In this document: positions 15,355 to 19,199 of the stretch, in pieces | How the letters are laid out: each line of letters begins with the position of its first letter | Numbering within the stretch: the stretch's first letter is position 1 | Origin: JBDRGX01 sp043817485 [NCBI: bacterium] | GTDB lineage: Bacteria > JBDRGX01 | Direction of reading: 5' to 3' | Assembly (NCBI GenBank): GCA_043817485.1 | Contig: JBDRGX010000018.1 | Location: 1 to 19,199 of the forward strand | Length of the DNA stretch: 19,199 bases | Program-made: the position numbers and the translations under genes | Notes under the pieces: generated by a model | The model's database searches: none | What the model was told of the DNA's origin: nothing | What the model saw: the letters and a program-made list of their open reading frames with translations, nothing else

Positions 15355-16047
15355 ATGTATCAAATTAAATTAGATATATTCGAAGGCCCTTTTGATCTAT
15401 TGCTTTTTTTAGTTAAAAAAAATGAAGTAGATATATATAATATTCCTATTGTAAAAATAACCAATGAATATCTTGAATATTTAGAACTTATGAAAGAGTT
15501 GAATTTAAATATAGCAAGTGAATTTATAGTTGTATCTGCTACTTTATGTTATATTAAATCAAAATCACTTCTTCCTAAAAGTTTATTAGAAGAAAAGGAA
15601 GAAGATTCTGCTCAAAAATTAGTTTTTCAATTAGAAGAATATCAAAAATATCAACAAATTTCTCAAACTTTTAAACTAATGGAATTAGAACAAAAAAATA
15701 TTTTTATTCCACAACCAAATGAAAATAATAAAAATAAAAGTAAAATAATGTTTGATGATATAAATTTATTTGATCTTTTATTGATTTTTAAAAAACTAAT
15801 GAAAAATATGGAAAAAAAGTCAAGAGAAATTGTAGAAGAAGAATTTACTATTGAACAAAAAATAAATACTATTATAAAAATACTTGAAGAAAAAAAAGTT
15901 CTTGATTTTGTAGTTTTTTTTGAAACTTGTTTTTCTAAAATAGAACTTATTATTACTTTTTTAGCTTTATTAGAACTTATTAAAATAAAAAAAGTTTGTA
16001 TACGACAAACAGAATTATTTGGAAATATTAAAATGTTTCTTCAATAA
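15355..16047 (+). CDS. scpA: Segregation and condensation protein A
   Basis: A 230-aa kleisin subunit of the SMC-ScpA-ScpB condensin, needed for chromosome compaction and segregation. The N-terminus is diagnostic: 'YQIKLDIFEGPFDLLLFLV' followed by 'KNEVDIYNIPIVKITNEYLE' and 'ASEFIVVSATLCYIKSKSLL'. The charged, low-complexity middle (about 105-130) and the C-terminal winged-helix part 'FLALLELIKIKKVCIRQTEL' fit the family. Length is within the normal range. The ATG at 15355 has only a weak GGAAAA upstream. scpB, often the next gene, is absent; the gene is instead followed at once by a repeat/palindrome element and a convergent gene. Confidence 0.93.
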   Translation: MYQIKLDIFEGPFDLLLFLVKKNEVDIYNIPIVKITNEYLEYLELMKELNLNIASEFIVVSATLCYIKSKSLLPKSLLEEKEEDSAQKLVFQLEEYQKYQQISQTFKLMELEQKNIFIPQPNENNKNKSKIMFDDINLFDLLLIFKKLMKNMEKKSREIVEEEFTIEQKINTIIKILEEKKVLDFVVFFETCFSKIELIITFLALLELIKIKKVCIRQTELFGNIKMFLQ

Positions 16048-16048
16048 C

Positions 16049-16084
16049 TTGAACCGAAATTTGAATCGAAACTTGAATCGACGA
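16049..16084 (+). repeat. Three tandem copies of a 12-bp unit after scpA
   Basis: TTGAACCGAAAT (16049), TTGAATCGAAAC (16061) and TTGAATCGACGA (16073) are successive degenerate copies. The last forms the left arm of the palindrome that follows. The CG-containing unit stands out against the surrounding DNA. Confidence 0.8.
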
Positions 16085-16102
16085 TTTAAATCGTCGGTTC
16101 AA
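16073..16102 (+). terminator. 30-bp palindrome between convergent genes, probable terminator
   Basis: The 30 bp form a near-perfect palindrome centred between 16087 and 16088, with one mismatched pair (16078/16097) that is a U-G wobble in plus-strand RNA. The transcript would fold into a 13-bp stem with a TTAA loop, followed after some 10 nt by a T-rich stretch (16108-16120). It lies 25 bp after scpA and just before the 3' end of the convergent gene. The U-tract is late and interrupted, so efficiency is uncertain; a protein-binding site is the alternative. Confidence 0.55.
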
Positions 16103-16114
16103 ATATATTCCTTT

Positions 16115-17041
16115 TTATTTAAACATTTCTTTAATTGCACCCCAAGATTTATTTTCTATAGAAGTAGGAGAAGTTATAGAAAAATTAACTTCATCAATTA
16201 AAACTGTTCCTTTTACAGCATCAGCAAAACCAATACAAAATTCAGTTACAAGTAAAGTAAATTTGTCACCAAGTTTTAATGGATCATCTATTTGTTGACC
16301 TAATTGAGAAATATCAAATTTTGCTACATCTGATAAATAAGGAGAAGAACCAATTAAATTACTTCTATCTCTCATTTTAAAAGACATTCCATTTGTTAAT
16401 GGAATACTTACTAACTGCCATTGTCCAGCAGCAGGTAATATATAAGAAACTACATTACCTGGAACTCCCAATTGTCCTAATGTACAAGAATAAGTAGTTT
16501 GTCGTCTATAATGAGGTGAATCTTTTTGGTAATCTGCATCATTTGGATTTTTAGCAGTAACAGTTGTTGTAGTTCCAGAAGTTTTTACTTCAATTCCTAC
16601 ACCATGTTCATATTTTTTTCCTATAACAAGACCTATCCCCATAGTAGCAACATCTGTTTGAAGAATACTTTCGGGATAATTAATATATAAATTTAAATAT
16701 TTTGCACCATTAGATTCAGAAATATATATTCCTCCATTAAGAGTATTAGCTGGATCAAATTCATCTTTTAAAGTATCATTATCAATCCAATAAAAACTCA
16801 TTCTGTTATTTTGTCCACTTAAATTTAATTTTAATGCTTGATTAGTTCCATTTGCTCCTGGAGTTTGTATCTCAGCATTTATCGTATCATTAGCCAATGG
16901 CGTATAATCAAAATCACCAGTACCATCCCAATATTTCCATTGGCTATTAATTCCTGTATCAAAATTGTCTAATTTATCTGCTGCTTGAGAAAAATTAATA
17001 AACAAAAATAAAATTAATCCTAAAATAAAATTTGTTTTCAT
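16115..17041 (-). CDS. Secreted beta-sandwich protein, CBM11/CIA30-like
   Basis: A 308-aa exported protein of unknown function. A clear Sec signal peptide is cleaved after SQA (about residue 20). The mature part begins 'DKLDNFDTGINSQWKYWDG' and ends with 'FADAVKGTVLIDEVNFSITS'. This opening (an Asp-Phe-[DE] strand followed by an aromatic-rich turn) and closing (G-x-hydrophobic-IDEVxF) are typical of galactose-binding-like or CBM11/CIA30 jelly-roll domains, so carbohydrate or surface binding is suggested without certainty. The last residues, 'SIENKSWGAIKEMFK', follow a linker after the fold and could be a sorting or interaction tail. AAGGAGG lies at 17057-17051, 9 nt before the ATG, which is the strongest RBS in the window and suggests high expression. 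It lies downstream of the phosphatase/CBM9 gene on the same strand. Confidence 0.75.
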   Translation of the reverse strand: MKTNFILGLILFLFINFSQAADKLDNFDTGINSQWKYWDGTGDFDYTPLANDTINAEIQTPGANGTNQALKLNLSGQNNRMSFYWIDNDTLKDEFDPANTLNGGIYISESNGAKYLNLYINYPESILQTDVATMGIGLVIGKKYEHGVGIEVKTSGTTTTVTAKNPNDADYQKDSPHYRRQTTYSCTLGQLGVPGNVVSYILPAAGQWQLVSIPLTNGMSFKMRDRSNLIGSSPYLSDVAKFDISQLGQQIDDPLKLGDKFTLLVTEFCIGFADAVKGTVLIDEVNFSITSPTSIENKSWGAIKEMFK

Positions 17042-17105
17042 TAAGAATAACCTCCTTAAAAGTTTTTAAAAAATATTATAATATTGTCATATTGTTTAAA
17101 TATAT

Positions 17106-17156
17106 TTACCAAAGTCCATTTTTAATTTCAAAAATAAAAATTTTTATTTTATCCAT
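17106..17156 (-). CDS. Possible 16-codon leader-like ORF
   Basis: ATG 17156 to TAA 17106 encodes MDKIKIFIFEIKNGLW. It has a good AAAAGGAG (17168-17161) 4 nt upstream and lies alone in the 143-bp gap between the CBM9 gene and the secreted-protein gene. It could be a leader peptide or simply chance in AT-rich DNA; only the RBS argues for it. Confidence 0.25.
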   Translation of the reverse strand: MDKIKIFIFEIKNGLW

Positions 17157-17184
17157 ATTTCTCCTTTTTAATTAAAAAAAATAT

Positions 17185-19199
17185 TTATTCAAAGATTAAT
17201 TCTCCTAATAAAGATGCTTGTTCTGTATGAGTATAACTTGGAGACCATTGTGTATAAACATTTTGAGGGTTATTATTTCTGCTTATATTAAAATTCCATA
17301 TTTCCCCATTTTGAGGAGTAGTAGTTTCTAAATCTTTCAAAGGAATAACAAATTCTATTGACCAACCAAGTTCATTAATAACTCCATAAGATTGCCATTT
17401 ACCATTCCATTCTGTATTACTATTTTTGCTATCAAATTGAACACCTAAACAATTTGCAATAAATTGAAAATTTTTATCTGAAGAAAAATTTATTAATACT
17501 TCTATACAATCATCTTTCCAAACTCTTTCATCATCTTTCCCAAGAGCATTATGAAAAAGTTTTTCTACATCACTTTCTTCGCAATCTACTCCTATATAAA
17601 GATTTTCATCATCATAAGTAATAAAAAAAGCAGTTCTTTTTTTATTTAAAAAATTTCCAGTAATTGCTACAAAATCTGTTTGAGGTTTTTTTTCTGTCCA
17701 TAGATTTTCATTTAAAAAACCATCTAATTGAATTTTTTCTTTTGTTTTAGAACAAAAAAATTGTTTTCTAATTTGTAATGAATTTTCAACTTTTGAAGTA
17801 ATTTTTTCATGAGAAATAGAAGTTTGCATTATAGGAGTAGGATATAAATAAGCAGAAAGAATGTTTACTTGAAATTCTTTTTCAAAAGGTTGTTCTTTTT
17901 TTATTTCAAAATCAACTTTTTGAGGATCAATAGAATAATTTTTATCTGTTTTCCAAAAAATTTGACCTTTACAAATTTCTGAGAAATCAGTGTTTATTTT
18001 TATTTTTATTTTTTGTTCTTTTTTATCAAAATTTAAAGAAGGAATTTTAATTTGAGGTCTTATTAAATCTATTTTTTCAATATTAAATTGAGTCATAGAT
18101 GAAAGTAAATATTTTTGTTTAAACCAAGAATTTTTTTTATCTATTGTAAAAATATCAAATACATTTTTATTAATATCAATTGCTTTTAGAGTTAATTGAT
18201 TTTTTTGAATAGAAATGAAACAATAATGAGGTATATTTTTAAATAATCGTGTCCAAACAGATTGAGATTTTTTATGAAAAAAATTTTCATCTCCATTTGC
18301 TGTAGTAACAAAAGTAGTTGCATATTTATCATCAAAATTACCTGCTCTAATAGGAAAACTACATTCGTAAAAATGATTTTTTCCACTAAAAACTAAATCT
18401 ATTCCATATTGATAAAATAAATGACAAAGATTATTTCTAATTTTTAAATTTGAATTTTTAGAAGAAAAAGTAAAAGGAGAATGATGAAAAAAAACAATTT
18501 TCCATTTAAAATTTATAGATTGTTTTAAATCTTGTTCTAACCATTGAAATTCTGGACTTTCTTTTTCCCATTCAGAATTAGAATCTAATGCAATAAAATG
18601 AGCATTACCATAATTAAAAGAGTAACCTTTTTCATCAAAAGGAAAATTAAAATAATCAGAATAAAAAGAATTTTTTTCTTTTTCAAGATTTCCAGGACAA
18701 GTAAAAATTGGTTTTTCTTTAATAATATTTTTCAAAGGATTAAAAAATTGATTTTTTAAAGAATTTTCATTTTCATAAGAAGATAAATTTCCAGTATGAA
18801 GAATAAAAAAAATTTTTTGTTCTTTAAAAAGATCTATTAAACAAGAATGAATTTCATTTTCAAGAGTTTCTCCATAAACAACAAATGAAAAAAAATTACA
18901 TTTTGATGAAGGAGTTTTAAAAGTATTTATTTCTAAATCTTTTTTTTGAGTTATTATTTTATAACAATAAGTTGTATTTTCTTTTAAATTTGAAATTTTG
19001 ATTTGGTGAAAAATATTTTCTTTTTCTTCTACAATTTCTATTGGTTTTGGTTTTTTTAAAAAATTGTTTTTAGAAAAATAAAGAATTTTTCCTTTTGTTT
19101 TTATATTTGTTTGCCATTTAATAATTACTTCATTTGAAGTAATATTTTGTAAATATGGCCCAATTATAATATTTTCATTAGATAAAGATATTTTTAAAA
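17185..19199 (-). CDS. Purple-acid-phosphatase-like protein with lost metal ligands, fused to CBM9 (5' end outside window)
   Basis: The frame is open from the window edge (first full codon 19197-19195) to 17185, about 671 codons; the true start lies beyond the window. First comes a purple-acid-phosphatase N-terminal FnIII-like domain ('IIIGPYLQNITSNEVIIKWQ', 'HQIKISNLKENTTYCYKI'). A calcineurin-like metallophosphatase fold follows, but the ligand motifs are changed: GD is GE (18873-18868), the second GD is GN in HTGNLSSY (18792-18787), GNH is GNL (18693-18685) and GHxH is GKNH (K at 18381). Only the VxxH histidine (18486) and the last His remain. The C-terminal 190 residues are a CBM9/DOMON-like domain: 'IQLDGFLNENLWTEK', 'FFITYDDENLYIGVDC', 'VWKDDCIEVLINF', 'WSIEFVIPLKDL'. 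A catalytically dead binding protein is likely. Composition is host-like. Export cannot be judged without the N-terminus. Confidence 0.85.
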   Translation of the reverse strand, partial: LKISLSNENIIIGPYLQNITSNEVIIKWQTNIKTKGKILYFSKNNFLKKPKPIEIVEEKENIFHQIKISNLKENTTYCYKIITQKKDLEINTFKTPSSKCNFFSFVVYGETLENEIHSCLIDLFKEQKIFFILHTGNLSSYENENSLKNQFFNPLKNIIKEKPIFTCPGNLEKEKNSFYSDYFNFPFDEKGYSFNYGNAHFIALDSNSEWEKESPEFQWLEQDLKQSINFKWKIVFFHHSPFTFSSKNSNLKIRNNLCHLFYQYGIDLVFSGKNHFYECSFPIRAGNFDDKYATTFVTTANGDENFFHKKSQSVWTRLFKNIPHYCFISIQKNQLTLKAIDINKNVFDIFTIDKKNSWFKQKYLLSSMTQFNIEKIDLIRPQIKIPSLNFDKKEQKIKIKINTDFSEICKGQIFWKTDKNYSIDPQKVDFEIKKEQPFEKEFQVNILSAYLYPTPIMQTSISHEKITSKVENSLQIRKQFFCSKTKEKIQLDGFLNENLWTEKKPQTDFVAITGNFLNKKRTAFFITYDDENLYIGVDCEESDVEKLFHNALGKDDERVWKDDCIEVLINFSSDKNFQFIANCLGVQFDSKNSNTEWNGKWQSYGVINELGWSIEFVIPLKDLETTTPQNGEIWNFNISRNNNPQNVYTQWSPSYTHTEQASLLGELIFE

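Noticed and set aside
16049-16102. CRISPR-like array
   Set aside because: The units are only 12 bp, contiguous without spacers, and end in a palindrome.
16019-16201. Plus-strand frame encoding a repeated N-L-N-R peptide
   Set aside because: It is translated from the 12-bp tandem repeats and the palindrome, overlaps scpA, and has no RBS; the DNA repeat is the real feature.

Overview
The window is very AT-rich and tightly packed. It looks like a chromosomal stretch from an uncultivated diderm (Gram-negative-type) bacterium: there is an MsbA-like lipid exporter, a lipoprotein, a signal-peptide protein, and most housekeeping genes use A/T-ending codons almost throughout. I cannot name the phylum with confidence. 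The PurS-PurL fusion, the CBM9 domain and the two-CW sensor kinase are features I associate with poorly cultivated environmental lineages.

Layout. (1) 28-4769, minus strand: a DnaB-family helicase-like gene followed by a PurSL fusion, behind a good sigma70-type promoter (TTGACA-17-TAAAAT). (2) 4770-5176: intergenic stretch with a decayed in-frame splice of two pieces that also occur at 13081-13341 (3' end of the Gfo/Idh gene and 5' end of the ABC exporter gene), then a promoter overlapped by an inverted repeat. (3) 5177-12188, plus strand: a co-directional block with visibly different codon use. It holds a frameshifted YeiH-type transporter, a PstS-like lipoprotein, a membrane histidine kinase with a two-CW cysteine module, an Rcp1-like single-domain receiver, a REC-kinase protein with a degenerate ATP lid motif and a degenerate GGDEF tail, and an intact REC-GGDEF diguanylate cyclase. 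(4) 12238-16047, plus strand: host-like genes again, Gfo/Idh oxidoreductase, MsbA-like exporter, gatC and scpA, closed by a tandem-repeat/palindrome element. (5) 16115-19199, minus strand: two extracellular-type proteins. One is a signal-peptide beta-sandwich protein. The other is a long protein, cut by the window edge, joining a purple-acid-phosphatase fold that has lost most of its metal ligands to a CBM9 domain.

How the genes work together. Block 3 reads as one signalling unit: a periplasmic or surface anion-binding lipoprotein and a Cache-like sensor kinase feed a phosphorelay through one or two receivers and end in c-di-GMP synthesis. The transporter gene at its head is broken. The composition change, together with the duplicated gfo/msbA fragment at its left edge, suggests the block was inserted next to an already rearranged gfo-msbA locus. 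The most novel-looking items are the probable pseudo-phosphatase fused to CBM9, the degenerate kinase/GGDEF protein next to an intact cyclase, and the scar at 4831-4972.
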